Below are positions 9,187 to 20,255 of a DNA stretch of 64,000 nt, piece by piece; positions within the stretch are counted from its first letter, which is position 1, and every line of letters begins with the position of its first letter. Below the pieces are notes generated by a model. The model made no database searches. It worked only from the letters and a program-made list of their open reading frames with translations, and was not told the DNA's origin. Source of the stretch: Marinobacter azerbaijanicus (lineage in GTDB: Bacteria; Pseudomonadota; Gammaproteobacteria; Pseudomonadales; Oleiphilaceae). The stretch spans positions 62,001-126,000 of the forward strand of contig NZ_JASSVS010000006.1 in the NCBI RefSeq assembly GCF_030250645.1. Direction: 5' to 3'. The translations under genes and the position numbers were made by a program.

Positions 9187-9837
9187 TTACTCCGAAATCT
9201 GCCGGCGTTTTTCAACAGCCGCAGACATCTTCTCAATTATGGGGTTAATACCCGCGTGTTTCATCTTCATGGACGCACGATTAACAACCAGACGACTACT
9301 GATGTGCTCAATGAGCTCGCGGGGCTCGAGACCGTTTGCCTTAAGAGTGTTGCCCGTATCAACAATGTCGACAATCTCATCGGCAAGGCCGAGAATCGGT
9401 GCAAGCTCCATAGCACCGTACAGTTTGATGATATCGGCCTGCCGCCCCTGAGCGGAATAATAACGGCGCGCCAGATTCACAAACTTGGTGGCAACCCGCA
9501 GGCGGCCTTCCGGAGCCTCGGTGTCTTTCTTGCCAGCGGTCATCAACCGACACCGCGAGATGTTCAGATCCAGCGGCTCGTAAAGGCCGTCTCCACCATG
9601 CTCCATCAACACATCCTTGCCGGTAACGCCCAGATCGGCCCCGCCATATTGAACATAGGTGGGCACGTCGGTTGCGCGGAGAATCAACACGCGCACGTTC
9701 GGGTCCGTGGTGGGAAACACCAGTTTCCGGGACTTTTTTACGTCGTCGACCAGCTCAATGCCGGCTTCTTTGAGCAGCGGCAGGGTCTCGTCGAGGATTC
9801 GCCCCTTCGACAGTGCGATGGTGATGGAGTCAGTCAT
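9187..9837 (-). CDS. hisG: ATP phosphoribosyltransferase, short (HisG-S) form
   Basis: First enzyme of histidine synthesis, joining ATP and PRPP. At 216 aa it is the short form, which lacks the C-terminal regulatory domain and in characterised organisms needs HisZ as a partner; no hisZ is in this window. Seen: [15 protein letters not shown] at the N-terminus, [19 protein letters not shown], and the PRPP-binding loop [17 protein letters not shown]. The ATG at 9837 was chosen over the longer frame (to 9933, overlapping murA) because it gives the family N-terminus [13 protein letters not shown]. It lies 22 bp after the murA stop. Confidence 0.95.
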   Translation of the reverse strand: MTDSITIALSKGRILDETLPLLKEAGIELVDDVKKSRKLVFPTTDPNVRVLILRATDVPTYVQYGGADLGVTGKDVLMEHGGDGLYEPLDLNISRCRLMTAGKKDTEAPEGRLRVATKFVNLARRYYSAQGRQADIIKLYGAMELAPILGLADEIVDIVDTGNTLKANGLEPRELIEHISSRLVVNRASMKMKHAGINPIIEKMSAAVEKRRQISE

Positions 9838-9859
9838 GCGTCCTTCCGGTTCAATGGGT

Positions 9860-11149
<1,290 letters not shown>

Positions 11150-11392
11150 TCAGCCCTGGCGCGCGGCCCACTCAGCCGGGGTAAAGGCTTTCGGGTGCAG
11201 GGCGTGAATGGTGCCGTCGACAATATGCTGGAAAAGCGCCTTGTTGATCAGCTGTTGCCGCTTGATCGTCGGCAAGCCTTCAAAAACATCACCAACCACA
11301 ACGACCATGTAATGGTTGCCGTCAACCTGCACCTGAACCTCACAATCGGGCAGTGCCTCTTTAACCAGTTCGGCAACTTCGGTGGCTTCCAT
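11150..11392 (-). CDS. ibaG: BolA-family protein IbaG
   Basis: An 80-aa BolA/IbaG family protein. BolA proteins work with monothiol glutaredoxins in iron-sulphur handling. IbaG was named for acid induction and in Pseudomonas and E. coli sits between mlaB and murA exactly as here. Seen: VDGNHYMVVVVGDVFEGLPTIKRQQLINKAL, the BolA core, and the conserved C-terminal HALHPKAFTPAEW. The ATG at 11392 has GAGGA 8 bases upstream. The longer open frame to 11626 only overlaps mlaB and has no BolA-like sequence. Confidence 0.92.
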   Translation of the reverse strand: MEATEVAELVKEALPDCEVQVQVDGNHYMVVVVGDVFEGLPTIKRQQLINKALFQHIVDGTIHALHPKAFTPAEWAARQG

Positions 11393-11453
11393 AAATAAAT
11401 CCTCGGGCGTTTTTAAATCAGGGGCGAGATTGTAACCAATTATGGCGTCCGGG

Positions 11454-11795
11454 TCAGCTCTGGTGCTGGTTTTCAGAGGGGTCCTGCAGCGGGAAGCCCG
11501 GCAACTGGCCATCAAGACCGCACAACGCCGCGAGCGAGCCCAGCCTGTCACCGACACCTGCAAAGCGAAGCGTCTGGTTGCGACTGCGGGCCAGTCGCTG
11601 CCAACAAAGCAAAAGGGAGAGCACAACGCTATGGGCGGTGCTCATTTCAGACAGATCCACAACCAGGTCCGCTGCGCTGTCCCTGATAAGCGCTTCGCCC
11701 TCTTTCCTGAGCGTAACCACGGTCAGCGGGTCAATATGACCACTGACCACCAGCCGGTCCTCTTCAAGGGTGACGGTTGCCTGAGCCGGCGTCAT
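11454..11795 (-). CDS. mlaB: MlaB, STAS-domain subunit of the Mla transporter
   Basis: A 113-aa STAS-domain protein that binds MlaF and is needed for assembly and activity of the MlaFEDB phospholipid transporter at the inner membrane. The STAS fold can be read from VVSGHIDPLTVVTLRKEGEAL, DLVVDLSEMSTAHSVVLSLLL and LRFAGVGDRLGSLAALCGL. The Ser/Thr-containing loop STAHSVVLSLLL corresponds to the conserved STAS loop. Its start overlaps the mlaC stop by four bases, a sign of translational coupling. Sequence identity in this family is low, so the assignment leans on operon position. Confidence 0.88.
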   Translation of the reverse strand: MTPAQATVTLEEDRLVVSGHIDPLTVVTLRKEGEALIRDSAADLVVDLSEMSTAHSVVLSLLLCWQRLARSRNQTLRFAGVGDRLGSLAALCGLDGQLPGFPLQDPSENQHQS

Positions 11796-12445
11796 GACTT
11801 GTCGACTTCGTCTTCCAGATTCAGGGAGTCAACGGCATCTCCCCAGCCGTCGATCACGGCCTGGATTTCACCGCCATTTTTCTCCATTTCCTGACTGAAG
11901 CGGTCACGGAACGCCAGCCCGATGTTCACGCCCTCAACAATCACATTTTCCATCATCCAGCGCCCCTCCTCGGTCTTGTACATGGAATAGGCCACCGGAT
12001 ACCGGTTGCCCGAGGCACTGATTACTTCCATGCGCACAGACGCACGCCCGTCATTGTTCGGATTGATAACGGCGTCCTTGACCTCGATGGTGAAGTCCTC
12101 GGTGCTGACCAGTGCCTGGGCATAGCTGTCAAACAGGCTGCGCTTGAACTTTTCCACGAACTCGTCGCGCTGCTCGGGAGTCGTCTGCCGCGCGTAGCGC
12201 CCCATCACCCGGGCAGCAATCCGGCGGAAATCAACGAAGTTTTTCAGTTCTTCGTCCATGCTCTGATAGAAAGCTTGCGGGTCCTCTTCATACAGGCCTT
12301 TCTCGTCGTGGAGCTTGTCGACCAGCCGCTGGGTGTTTTTATCGACGTACTCGCGCAGTTCCTCCTCCGGGCCGGCGTGTGCCGGGAGCGCCAGAACGGT
12401 CATCAGCAATGCAAAAAACAGCAGGCTGTGTCTTATCAGAACCAT
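11792..12445 (-). CDS. mlaC: MlaC, periplasmic phospholipid-binding protein
   Basis: A 217-aa periplasmic carrier that shuttles phospholipids between the outer-membrane MlaA complex and MlaFEDB. The ATG at 12445 follows CAGGAGATAACC and begins a signal peptide MVLIRHSLLFFALLMTVLAL cleaved near PAHA-GPEEE. The mature protein shows the family's VDFRRIAARVMGRYARQTTPEQ and RWMMENVIVEGVNIGLAFRDRF. It lies 31 bp after mlaD and overlaps mlaB by four bases. The frame upstream to 12493 overlaps mlaD and is not needed. Confidence 0.95.
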   Translation of the reverse strand: MVLIRHSLLFFALLMTVLALPAHAGPEEELREYVDKNTQRLVDKLHDEKGLYEEDPQAFYQSMDEELKNFVDFRRIAARVMGRYARQTTPEQRDEFVEKFKRSLFDSYAQALVSTEDFTIEVKDAVINPNNDGRASVRMEVISASGNRYPVAYSMYKTEEGRWMMENVIVEGVNIGLAFRDRFSQEMEKNGGEIQAVIDGWGDAVDSLNLEDEVDKS

Positions 12446-12476
12446 GGTTATCTCCTGTAAACCACTTGCTTTCGTT

Positions 12477-12926
12477 TTACTGCCCGGAGGCAAAGTTGGA
12501 TATCATTCGCTCAAGGTTCATGGCGGACTGAGTGGAGTAAAAGGTGTCCCCATCACCGAGGGATTCCATGTCGCCGCCCACCGATATATCAATGTACTGT
12601 TCCCCGAGCAGGCCGGATGTACGTATTACTGCAGCGCTGTCAGCGGGAATGTTATCCACGCTTGCATCCACGTCGATAACCACCCGTGCCTGGAAGGTCT
12701 CCCGGTTCAGCGTGATCTCCCTGATCTTGCCAACTGTCACGCCGGCCATGGAGACCTTCGCCCGGGGCGTCAGGCCACCGGCATCATTGAAGTTTGCGTA
12801 GAGCGTGTAGGAACTTTCCGGCGCTTTCAGGGTGAGTCCGCTGACCTGCAAGGCCAGGACCATCATGGCGGCAATGCCGGCGACCATGAAAAGCCCCACA
12901 ATGACTTCTACTGTTCTCTGTGCCAT
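12477..12926 (-). CDS. mlaD: MlaD, MCE-domain subunit
   Basis: A 149-aa inner-membrane-anchored MCE protein; hexamers form the periplasmic ring of MlaFEDB. One N-terminal transmembrane helix (VEVIVGLFMVAGIAAMMVLA) is followed by a single MCE domain with YTLYANFNDAGGLTPRAKVSMAG, VGKIREITL and the end GLLGEQYIDIS. The C-terminal tail NLERMISNFASGQ is short; E. coli MlaD is longer (183 aa) but Pseudomonas forms are of this size. Confidence 0.95.
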   Translation of the reverse strand: MAQRTVEVIVGLFMVAGIAAMMVLALQVSGLTLKAPESSYTLYANFNDAGGLTPRAKVSMAGVTVGKIREITLNRETFQARVVIDVDASVDNIPADSAAVIRTSGLLGEQYIDISVGGDMESLGDGDTFYSTQSAMNLERMISNFASGQ

Positions 12927-12964
12927 TACGGCCCCCTGTTTCCTGATGTATCAGTATACCGCGA

Positions 12965-13747
12965 TCAGAAGTCACCAAACATGACGGCGGTAAGCACAAA
13001 ATCCAGCCCGAGTACGGCCAGCGACGAATACACCACCGTTTTGGTGGTCGCGGAACTGATGCCGGCCGAGGTGGGCACACAGTCATAACCCTGGTAGACC
13101 GCAATCCAGGTGCAGACAAACCCGAAGACGATACTCTTGATAACCCCGTTCAGAACGTCAGAGGTGAAGCTTACCGAAGACTGCATATTACCCCAGAACG
13201 AGCCTTCGAAGACGCCCAGCCATTCGACGCCCACCATCATGCCGCCCCAGATTCCCACCACCGAGAACACTGCCGCCAATACGGGAACCGCAATGAACCC
13301 GGCCCAGAGTCTTGGAGCAATCACCCGGCGAAGTGGATCCACCCCCATCATTTCCATGCTGGAGAGCTGTTCGGTGGTTTTCATCAGGCCAATTTCAGCG
13401 GTCAGGGCCGATCCTGCGCGACCGGCGAACAGCAGGGCCGTCACCACCGGCCCCAGCTCACGCACCAGCGTCAGGGCAATCATCTGACCAATCGCCGCTT
13501 CCGAGCCGTAATCACTGAGAATGGTGTACCCCTGCAGCCCCAGCACCATGCCGATGAACAGGCCGGAAACCACAATGATCGCCAGGGACAGCACGCCAAT
13601 GGAATACAACTGCCTGAGCAACAGCGGGAAGCCGACCGACGGTTTTGGGACACCGCCCACAACCCCCGCCAGGAAGCGTCCTGAACGCCCCAATGAAGCA
13701 AGAATGTCGAGCCCCCGCCGACCGAAACTCGCCAGCTTTTCCATCAA
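12965..13747 (-). CDS. mlaE: MlaE, permease subunit
   Basis: A 260-aa MlaE/YrbE permease of the phospholipid ABC transporter, with five to six hydrophobic segments. The hallmark segments are [39 protein letters not shown] followed by [20 protein letters not shown] (the conserved cytoplasmic coupling region) and the C-terminal [20 protein letters not shown]. The start overlaps the mlaF stop by four bases. Confidence 0.95.
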   Translation of the reverse strand: MMEKLASFGRRGLDILASLGRSGRFLAGVVGGVPKPSVGFPLLLRQLYSIGVLSLAIIVVSGLFIGMVLGLQGYTILSDYGSEAAIGQMIALTLVRELGPVVTALLFAGRAGSALTAEIGLMKTTEQLSSMEMMGVDPLRRVIAPRLWAGFIAVPVLAAVFSVVGIWGGMMVGVEWLGVFEGSFWGNMQSSVSFTSDVLNGVIKSIVFGFVCTWIAVYQGYDCVPTSAGISSATTKTVVYSSLAVLGLDFVLTAVMFGDF

Positions 13748-14556
13748 TCACCCCTCCCGGCTATACCCCAGTCCTGGCCGGCGTCCGCAGCCGGGTAGTG
13801 GAATGGTACCGGGCCATCCGGATGGCCGTGCAGAAACTGCTGGACCCGCTGCGATGGGTGCTCCCGGAGTTCTTCCGGCGTGCCATCACCGATAACCTGC
13901 CCGTCAGCGACAATGCAGGCGTAGTGGCAGATGCTCAGGGACTCCTGGACATCATGGGAGACCATCACGCTGGTCAGCCCCATGGAGCTGTTGAGATCCC
14001 GGATCAGTTTGATCAGTACACCCATGGCAATCGGGTCCTGACCGGTAAAAGGTTCATCGTACATGATCAGCTCCGGGTCCAGCGCGATGCTGCGAGCCAG
14101 GGCCACCCTGCGCGTCATCCCCCCGGACAGTTCTGCCGGCATCAGCTCGCGGGCTCCCCGCAGACCGACTGCCTCCAATTTCATCAGTACGATGTCACGG
14201 ATCATGTCTTCCGGCAGGGCGGTGTGAACGCGAAGCGGAAACGCCACGTTCTCGAACACGCTGAGGTCTGTAAAAAGAGCGCCGCTCTGGAACAGCATGC
14301 CCATTTTCTCCCGCAGGCGGTACAGATCCTTGCGCTTGAGCCGGGGAACATTCTCTCCTGCGACGCTGATGGTGCCGGAGTCGGGCCGCAGCTGACCGCC
14401 AATAAGCCTGAGCAGCGTGGTCTTGCCGGTGCCACTCGGGCCCATGATGGCGGTTATTTTGCCGCGGGGAATATCCAGGCTGACCCCATCGAAGATACGG
14501 CGATCACCGCGGGTAAAAACCACGTCTCTCAGTTCGATGTACGGGGATGTATCCAT
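13744..14556 (-). CDS. mlaF: MlaF, ATPase subunit
   Basis: A 270-aa ABC ATPase that powers MlaFEDB. Walker A is [12 protein letters not shown], the Q-loop is in [13 protein letters not shown], the signature is [14 protein letters not shown], Walker B is [14 protein letters not shown], and the H-loop is MVSHDVQES. The ATG at 14556 ([18 protein letters not shown]) was chosen over 14586 because it matches the family and has GGAAACAGGT upstream. It heads a run of ten same-strand genes ending with nif3 (mlaF-E-D-C-B, ibaG, murA, hisG-D-C). The 204 bp upstream to kdsD is a divergent promoter region. Confidence 0.95.
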   Translation of the reverse strand: MDTSPYIELRDVVFTRGDRRIFDGVSLDIPRGKITAIMGPSGTGKTTLLRLIGGQLRPDSGTISVAGENVPRLKRKDLYRLREKMGMLFQSGALFTDLSVFENVAFPLRVHTALPEDMIRDIVLMKLEAVGLRGARELMPAELSGGMTRRVALARSIALDPELIMYDEPFTGQDPIAMGVLIKLIRDLNSSMGLTSVMVSHDVQESLSICHYACIVADGQVIGDGTPEELREHPSQRVQQFLHGHPDGPVPFHYPAADAGQDWGIAGRGD

Positions 14557-14707
14557 ACCTGTTTCCAGCAGCCGCCTTGGTGTCAAAATAGTTGGCTACA
14601 TTATGCGAACCTGCTGACAACCTCAATCCATCCTTCGCAAAATGAACGGATGTCAATGATCAGATTTGCTGAACGTCTTGTCAGAAAGGCAGCCAAAGCC
14701 ATTGAAG

Positions 14708-14716
14708 TGATATACT
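14708..14716 (+). promoter_or_regulatory. Extended -10 candidate for kdsD operon
   Basis: TGATATACT, an extended -10 (TG-N-TATACT), lies 45 bases before the kdsD start in the divergent mlaF/kdsD gap. No convincing -35 is at 16-18 bases, which is acceptable for extended -10 promoters. Read by eye only. Confidence 0.45.
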
Positions 14717-14760
14717 CTCGCCACGATGAAAAGCATTAACATTTTGAACCCGGATGCCAG

Positions 14761-15741
14761 ATGAACACCGAGATCAGTCAGAAGTTCAAAGATTCCGCCC
14801 TGCGGGCCATTGAGATCGAGCGCGAAGCCATTCAGGCCCTGGCCGACCGTATTGATGACCACTTCGTTCGCGCCTGCGAGGTTATCATGGCCTGCAAGGG
14901 CCGCGTGGTGGTAACCGGGATGGGCAAATCCGGCCACATCGGCAACAAGATTGCGGCCACGCTGGCCAGTACCGGCACGCCCTCTTTTTTCGTGCACCCG
15001 GGCGAAGCCAGCCATGGCGACCTGGGCATGATCACCAGTCAGGACGTTGTACTGGGCATTTCCAACAGCGGCAACACCAGTGAGGTGCTCACCATACTGC
15101 CACTGATCAAACGCATGGGCGCGCCCCTGATCAGCATGACCGGCAACGAAAACTCGATACTGGCGCGGGAAGCCGTCGCCAATCTGGATGTCAGTGTAGC
15201 CCTTGAGGCCTGCCCACTCGGGCTTGCGCCCACCTCCAGCACAACAGCCACCCTGGTAATGGGGGACGCCCTGGCCGTTGCGCTGCTTGAGGCCCGTGGC
15301 TTCAGCACCGAAGATTTTGCGCTCTCGCACCCTGGCGGCAGCCTCGGTCGCCGCCTGCTGCTGCGGGTTTCCGACATCATGCATACCGGTGATCGCATTC
15401 CCCGGGTGGAAGACACCACCACGCTCAGCGGCGCCCTGCTGGAAATTTCCCGCAAGGGCCTGGGCATGACGACCGTCGTCAACACCCGGGGTGACCTTGT
15501 CGGGGTGTTTACTGATGGTGATCTTCGCCGCACCCTGGACCGGTCCGTGGATATCCACAACACACCAATTGCCGACGTCATGACCCGAAATGGCCGCGTG
15601 ATCCACGAGGATCAGCTGGCAGCGGAAGCCCTGAACATGATGGAGGAGCTCAAGATCAACGCCCTGCCGGTCATCGACCGCAACGACAGACTGATCGGCG
15701 CCATCAACATGCACGACCTGCTGCGGGCCGGGGTGATCTGA
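14761..15741 (+). CDS. kdsD: Arabinose-5-phosphate isomerase
   Basis: Converts ribulose 5-phosphate to arabinose 5-phosphate for Kdo synthesis. Length 326 aa. An N-terminal SIS domain (VVVTGMGKSGHIGNKIAATL, GISNSGNTSEVL, ALEACPLGLAPTSSTTATLV) is followed by two CBS domains (from about VSDIMHTGDRIP and IADVMTRNGRVI). The whole kdsD-kdsC-lptCAB-rpoN-hpf-ptsN-rapZ-npr order is that of Pseudomonas and E. coli. Its stop overlaps the kdsC start by one base, indicating coupling. Confidence 0.96.
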   Translation: MNTEISQKFKDSALRAIEIEREAIQALADRIDDHFVRACEVIMACKGRVVVTGMGKSGHIGNKIAATLASTGTPSFFVHPGEASHGDLGMITSQDVVLGISNSGNTSEVLTILPLIKRMGAPLISMTGNENSILAREAVANLDVSVALEACPLGLAPTSSTTATLVMGDALAVALLEARGFSTEDFALSHPGGSLGRRLLLRVSDIMHTGDRIPRVEDTTTLSGALLEISRKGLGMTTVVNTRGDLVGVFTDGDLRRTLDRSVDIHNTPIADVMTRNGRVIHEDQLAAEALNMMEELKINALPVIDRNDRLIGAINMHDLLRAGVI

Positions 15742-16310
15742 TGGATGATCCGATGACAGACCACCAGCCCCCACAATGGTCGGCAGAGGTGATGGAAAAA
15801 GCCGCCGCCATCCGCCTGCTGGCGCTGGATGTCGACGGCATCATGACCGACGGCAAACTGTTTTTCAGTGCCTCCGGGGATGAATTGAAGGGGTTCAATA
15901 TCCTCGACGGCCTGGGCATCAAACAGGTGATGGCGGCTGGCATTGAGGTCGCTGTCATTACCGGACGGCGCTCACCGCTGAACGAGAAGCGCATGAACGA
16001 CCTGGGCGTTGCCCATCTGATGCAGGGCCGGGAAGACAAGAAGGTTGCGCTTGCGGAACTGGCCGGCAGACTGGGCCTCTCGCCCCGGCAGATTGCCTAC
16101 ATGGGGGATGACCTGCCAGACCTTCCGGCCATTCGCTATGCCGGGCTTGGCGTTACCGTGCCCAATGGTTATTGGCTTGTACGCCAGCATGCGGATGTCT
16201 GTACGGTTGCCCCGGGCGGCAGCGGAGCCGTCAGGGAAGCCTGTGAATTGCTGTTGAGCGCCAGCGGATATCTCGAGGCCAGCCTGCAACCCTATCTGGA
16301 GCAGGAGTGA
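15741..16310 (+). CDS. kdsC: 3-deoxy-D-manno-octulosonate 8-phosphate phosphatase
   Basis: A 189-aa HAD-superfamily phosphatase that releases phosphate from Kdo-8-P. HAD motif I is LALDVDGIMTDG, motif II lies in VAVITGRRSP, and motifs III/IV are KKVALAEL and YMGDDLPDLPAIRYAGLG. There is no cap domain, as expected for this tetrameric family. An internal ATG at 15753 is an alternative start. The stop overlaps the lptC start. Confidence 0.95.
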   Translation: MDDPMTDHQPPQWSAEVMEKAAAIRLLALDVDGIMTDGKLFFSASGDELKGFNILDGLGIKQVMAAGIEVAVITGRRSPLNEKRMNDLGVAHLMQGREDKKVALAELAGRLGLSPRQIAYMGDDLPDLPAIRYAGLGVTVPNGYWLVRQHADVCTVAPGGSGAVREACELLLSASGYLEASLQPYLEQE

Positions 16311-16900
16311 TGGCGGCACTGCCCTTTCTTCATCGCCCATGGGTAAGAACCCTGGGCCTGGCAGGCACGATAGTGGCACTGTTTTTCCTGCTCTGGCAAA
16401 GTGACGAACCAACGGTGCCGACAGACGCTGCATCACTGCGGGGCGAGTCTGAACCTGACGGCTTTGTGGTCAACGGTCAGTTTCTCTCGTACGACGAAAC
16501 GGGAAGACTGACAACACGGTTCCAGAGCCCGAGAATTGAACAGTTCGAATCCCGCAACGAAACCATAATGGAGTCTCCACGGGCGACACTGTATGGCGAA
16601 GAAGGCAACGCGCCCTGGCAGGTTCAGGCCACAAAGGGGCGTTTTCTCGAGGCGCAGGAGCTGGTGCATCTGACGGGTAATGTGAAGGTCACCAGAGAAG
16701 CCGAGGGTGGCCGGCCGCTGATCCTGACCACCACTGCGCTGACGGTGAATAACCGGAATCGCACAGTCTACACGGACAAACCGGTGGAACTGACCGATGC
16801 TGTCAGCCTCACCAGAGCTACCGGCATGAAGGCCTGGATCGATGACCGCATTCTCGAACTCAACTCGCAGGTGGAAGGACGCTATGAGACTGGCCAATAA
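16310..16900 (+). CDS. lptC: LPS export protein LptC
   Basis: A bitopic inner-membrane protein of the Lpt bridge that passes LPS from LptB2FG to LptA. It has an N-terminal helix (TLGLAGTIVALFFLLW) and an OstA/LptC beta-jellyroll (LSYDETGRLTTRFQSPRIEQF ... VHLTGNVKVTREAEGG). The ATG at 16310 overlaps the kdsC stop; a GTG immediately before it (16307) is the alternative. The gene overlaps lptA by 17 bases. Primary identity in this family is weak, so the operon supports the call. Confidence 0.92.
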   Translation: MAALPFLHRPWVRTLGLAGTIVALFFLLWQSDEPTVPTDAASLRGESEPDGFVVNGQFLSYDETGRLTTRFQSPRIEQFESRNETIMESPRATLYGEEGNAPWQVQATKGRFLEAQELVHLTGNVKVTREAEGGRPLILTTTALTVNNRNRTVYTDKPVELTDAVSLTRATGMKAWIDDRILELNSQVEGRYETGQ

Positions 16901-17486
16901 ATTCCTGCCCCACAGCAAACGCCACGCGGCTGCCCGGAGTTCCCTGATCCTGGCTGTGGTGTTTCTGGCACTGGGAGCCCCGGCAGCCCTGGCGTTTGAC
17001 CTGGAATCGGATGAACCTATCAGGGTCAATGCGGACAGTGCACGGCTGGATGACCGCCAGGGTGTTGCCACCTACACGGGCTCTGTAAAAATGTCCCAGG
17101 GCGATGCCAATCTGACCGCCGACAAGGTCGTGCTTTACCGGGACGAGAACGGCGTCAGCCGCATTGAGGCGACTGGCCAGCCGGCACGCTACCGCCAGCC
17201 CGCCATGGAAGGACAGGGCGAAACCGACGCGCGCGCCCTTACCATTACCTGGTCGGCAGCGGACAACCGGGTCACCTTTGAGCGGGAGGCTATTATCGAA
17301 CAGGATGGCAACCTGTTCCGGGGTGATGTTATTCACTACGACAGCGCCGAGCGAGTCGTTACCGCGGAAGGCTCCGCTGACCAGGGCGATGGCGGCGGCC
17401 GTGTTGAAATGGTGATACAACCACGCAAGAGCTCAAACACCACCCCCGACGGACAGGATACCGATGGCAGTTCTCAGGGCCAGTAA
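16884..17486 (+). CDS. lptA: LPS transport periplasmic protein LptA
   Basis: A 200-aa periplasmic OstA-like protein that polymerises into the LPS bridge between LptC and LptD. The signal peptide has the core [15 protein letters not shown] with cleavage after ALA (about residue 37). The mature start [20 protein letters not shown] and [20 protein letters not shown] are typical. The ATG at 16884 follows GGAAGGACGCT and lies inside the end of lptC. It overlaps lptB by 23 bases. The C-terminal tail ([16 protein letters not shown]) is low complexity. Confidence 0.94.
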   Translation: MRLANKFLPHSKRHAAARSSLILAVVFLALGAPAALAFDLESDEPIRVNADSARLDDRQGVATYTGSVKMSQGDANLTADKVVLYRDENGVSRIEATGQPARYRQPAMEGQGETDARALTITWSAADNRVTFEREAIIEQDGNLFRGDVIHYDSAERVVTAEGSADQGDGGGRVEMVIQPRKSSNTTPDGQDTDGSSQGQ

Positions 17487-18189
17487 CCTGGCAAAAAGCT
17501 ACAAGCAGAAGAAAGTCGTCATCGACGTCTCCCTGGAAATCCGCAGCGGAGAAATCGTTGGGCTGCTGGGCCCCAACGGTGCCGGCAAGACCACCTGCTT
17601 TTACATGATCGTGGGCCTGGTTCCCGCGGATAATGGCCGGATCACCATCGACAACCAGGATATTACCCCGCTGCCAATGCACGGCCGGGCTCGCAAGGGC
17701 ATCGGCTACCTGCCTCAGGAAGCCTCGGTGTTCCGCAAACTCACTGTACGCGACAACATCATGGCCATACTGGAGACCCGCCGCGAACTCAACCGCAACG
17801 ACCGGAACGCCAAACTGGAAGGACTGCTGGAGGAGTTTCATATCACTCATATTCGCGACAGTGTCGGCATGGCGCTATCCGGCGGTGAACGCCGGCGTGT
17901 GGAAATTGCCCGGGCCCTGGCGATGGAACCGGCTTTCATTCTGCTGGATGAACCCTTTGCCGGTGTCGATCCGATATCGGTAAGCGATATCAAGCAGATC
18001 ATCCGCCACCTGCGGGACAAGGGTATTGGCGTGCTGATCACCGACCATAACGTGCGGGAAACCCTCGATATCTGTGAGAATGCCTACATTGTCAGCGGAG
18101 GCCATATCATTGCCTCCGGAAGCTCGGACGATATACTGGCCAACCAGCAGGTGAAGGAAGTGTATCTGGGCAATGAGTTTCGCCTGTAG
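17464..18189 (+). CDS. lptB: LPS export ATPase LptB
   Basis: A 241-aa ABC ATPase that powers LPS extraction by LptB2FG. Walker A is [14 protein letters not shown], signature [15 protein letters not shown], Walker [14 protein letters not shown], and H-loop [12 protein letters not shown]. The LptB-specific C-terminal end [12 protein letters not shown] is intact. It sits directly after lptA and about 100 bases before rpoN. Confidence 0.97.
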   Translation: MAVLRASNLAKSYKQKKVVIDVSLEIRSGEIVGLLGPNGAGKTTCFYMIVGLVPADNGRITIDNQDITPLPMHGRARKGIGYLPQEASVFRKLTVRDNIMAILETRRELNRNDRNAKLEGLLEEFHITHIRDSVGMALSGGERRRVEIARALAMEPAFILLDEPFAGVDPISVSDIKQIIRHLRDKGIGVLITDHNVRETLDICENAYIVSGGHIIASGSSDDILANQQVKEVYLGNEFRL

Positions 18190-18292
18190 TACACTCGGCA
18201 AAGAACTTGCTTGGCACGGCAAGTAGCCAGCATACAAAGAGTTTTCGTGCAACCCAAACGCCTGAGAGAGACCGAGTGACGGATTCTGGACC

Positions 18293-19831
18293 ATGGTTAT
18301 GAAAGCCTCATTACAGTTAAAGCTGGGTCAAAGCCTGACCATGACGCCCCAGCTGCAACAGGCAATCAGGCTTCTGCAGCTCTCCACCCTCGATCTTCAG
18401 CAGGAAATCCAGCAGGCGCTGGAATCCAACCCCATGCTGGAGACCTCGGAAGACGACGACAACCAGAATCCCGAACCTGAGACTGCGGACAGTCAGAATG
18501 ACGCCGCAGAAACATCGTCGGCCGAAGAAGCAAGCACTGCTGCGGAATCTTCCCAGGACTGGGACGAAACTGAAAACGGGCCAGACTGGTCATCGGAAAC
18601 TGACAGCCCGGACAACATTCCAGATGACCTTCCTGTTGATACTGCCTGGGACGACATCTATCAGTCCGCCCCGGCTTCAGCAGCCAGAAACGACGATGAA
18701 AACGACAACGATTTCGAAACCCGCAACTCCCCTACGGAAACCCTGCACGACCACCTGGAATGGCAACTGAACCTGACACCGCTGAGCGAGCGGGACCAGG
18801 CCATCGCCCACGCCCTTCTGGATGCAGTCAATAATCAGGGATATCTGACCTCTCCGCTTGAGGAAATCCACTCGGGGATGATGGACGACTCCGATGAAGA
18901 CCCACTGGAACTGGACGAAGTGGAAGCGGTGCTCCATCGGCTGCAGCATTTCGACCCACCAGGCGTCTTCGCCCGGGATCTGCAGGAATGCCTGCTTATC
19001 CAGCTCAACCAGTTGCCCCCGGATACACCCTGGCTTGCCCAGGCGCGGTTGGTGATTACTCACTACATCAACCTGCTGGGCAATCGCGATTACGCCCAGT
19101 TGCTGCGCCGCAGCCGCCTCAAGGAAGACCAGTTGCGTGACGTGCTCGCCCTCATTACCGGCCTGAATCCCCGTCCGGGCGATACCCTTGATCAGGCCGA
19201 ACCGGACTACGTCATCCCCGATGTCATCGTTCGCAAACACAACGAACGCTGGCGGGTGGAACTGAATCCGGAAATTGCGCCGCGCATTCGCGTCAATGCA
19301 AGCTATGCTTCATTGATCAAACGCGCGGACAGCAGTGCCGACAACACCTACCTGCGGGACCAGTTGCAGGAGGCGAAGTGGTTCATTAAAAGCCTTCAGA
19401 GCCGCAACGAGACCCTGCTCAAGGTAGCCACGCGCATTGTCGAGCATCAGCAGGGGTTCCTGGATCATGGTGAGGAGCACATGAAGCCATTGATCCTGTC
19501 GGATATTGCGCAGGCCGTGGAAATGCATGAGTCGACCATTTCCAGGGTGACCACCCAGAAGTATATGCACACACCGCGCGGCATATTTGAACTCAAGTAC
19601 TTTTTCTCGAGCCACGTCAGTACCGACGAAGGAGGAGAGTGTTCCTCCACTGCAATCCGGGCAATGATCAAGAAGCTTATTGCAGCTGAAACTCCGAAAA
19701 AGCCATTGAGCGACAGCAAAATTGCAGCCATGCTAGGAGAACAGGGTATCAAGGTAGCGAGAAGAACCGTGGCCAAGTACCGTGAGGCAATGCACATTCC
19801 GCCGTCCAATGAGAGAAAGCGACTGGTCTAG
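18293..19831 (+). CDS. rpoN: RNA polymerase sigma-54 factor
   Basis: A 512-aa sigma-54. Region I is the Gln/Leu-rich activator-responsive segment [20 protein letters not shown]. Region II is acidic and low complexity (residues about 60-150, rich in D, E and S). The core-binding and HTH regions follow, and the RpoN box is [15 protein letters not shown] near the C-terminus. Methionines 1 and 3 (18299) are both possible starts. Downstream nitrogen-PTS genes are the usual rpoN neighbours. Confidence 0.97.
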   Translation: MVMKASLQLKLGQSLTMTPQLQQAIRLLQLSTLDLQQEIQQALESNPMLETSEDDDNQNPEPETADSQNDAAETSSAEEASTAAESSQDWDETENGPDWSSETDSPDNIPDDLPVDTAWDDIYQSAPASAARNDDENDNDFETRNSPTETLHDHLEWQLNLTPLSERDQAIAHALLDAVNNQGYLTSPLEEIHSGMMDDSDEDPLELDEVEAVLHRLQHFDPPGVFARDLQECLLIQLNQLPPDTPWLAQARLVITHYINLLGNRDYAQLLRRSRLKEDQLRDVLALITGLNPRPGDTLDQAEPDYVIPDVIVRKHNERWRVELNPEIAPRIRVNASYASLIKRADSSADNTYLRDQLQEAKWFIKSLQSRNETLLKVATRIVEHQQGFLDHGEEHMKPLILSDIAQAVEMHESTISRVTTQKYMHTPRGIFELKYFFSSHVSTDEGGECSSTAIRAMIKKLIAAETPKKPLSDSKIAAMLGEQGIKVARRTVAKYREAMHIPPSNERKRLV

Positions 19832-19857
19832 GAAACATTCAAAAACAGGAGACGCCT

Positions 19858-20166
19858 ATGCAACTCAATATTTCAGGCCATCACGTAGAACTGACCCCTA
19901 CACTGAAAGATTACGTATCAAGCAAATTTGAAAAGCTTGAACGGCACTTTGACCACATCAGTAATTGCCAGGTCACCCTTGAGGTGGAAAAAGTGCGCCA
20001 AATGGCGGAAGCTACGCTCCACGTGGTCGGCGGTGAGATTCACGCAAAGGCCGAAAACAGCGATATGTACGCAGCCATTGATGCGCTGGTGGATAAGCTG
20101 GACAGGCAGATCCTGAAGCACAAAGAGAAGAACGTAGACCGGATGCACGGCAACGGTGCCCGCTAG
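19858..20166 (+). CDS. hpf: Ribosome hibernation promoting factor
   Basis: A 102-aa short-form HPF, which promotes 100S ribosome dimers in stationary phase. Family marks are MQLNISGHHVELTPTLKDYV, FEKLERHFDHISNCQVTLEVEK and YAAIDALVDKLDRQILKHKEK. The start has AGGAG 7 bases upstream. It lies 26 bp after rpoN and before a strong terminator-like hairpin. Confidence 0.95.
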   Translation: MQLNISGHHVELTPTLKDYVSSKFEKLERHFDHISNCQVTLEVEKVRQMAEATLHVVGGEIHAKAENSDMYAAIDALVDKLDRQILKHKEKNVDRMHGNGAR

Positions 20167-20196
20167 GACACCACCTCCTGCATGACAGTTAATCGA

Positions 20197-20236
20197 GCTG
20201 CGGCGCCGGCTTGCTACAGGCACCGCAGCATTTTTT
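20197..20236 (+). terminator. Rho-independent terminator or attenuator between hpf and ptsN
   Basis: A stem of GCTGCGG (20197-20203) with CCGCAGC (20223-20229), one C/A mismatch and three further GCC/GGC pairs, an 11-nt loop, then ATTTTTT (20230-20236). It lies 30 bases after the hpf stop and 20 before the ptsN start. A TTG at 20211 that would extend ptsN falls in its loop. Confidence 0.8.
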
Positions 20237-20255
20237 ACGGAACTGCAGTCGATTC

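Noticed and set aside
18211..18227. Possible sigma-54 promoter before rpoN (TTGGCACG then AGTAGC)
   Set aside because: The downstream element lacks TTGC and the GG-to-GC spacing is one base too long.
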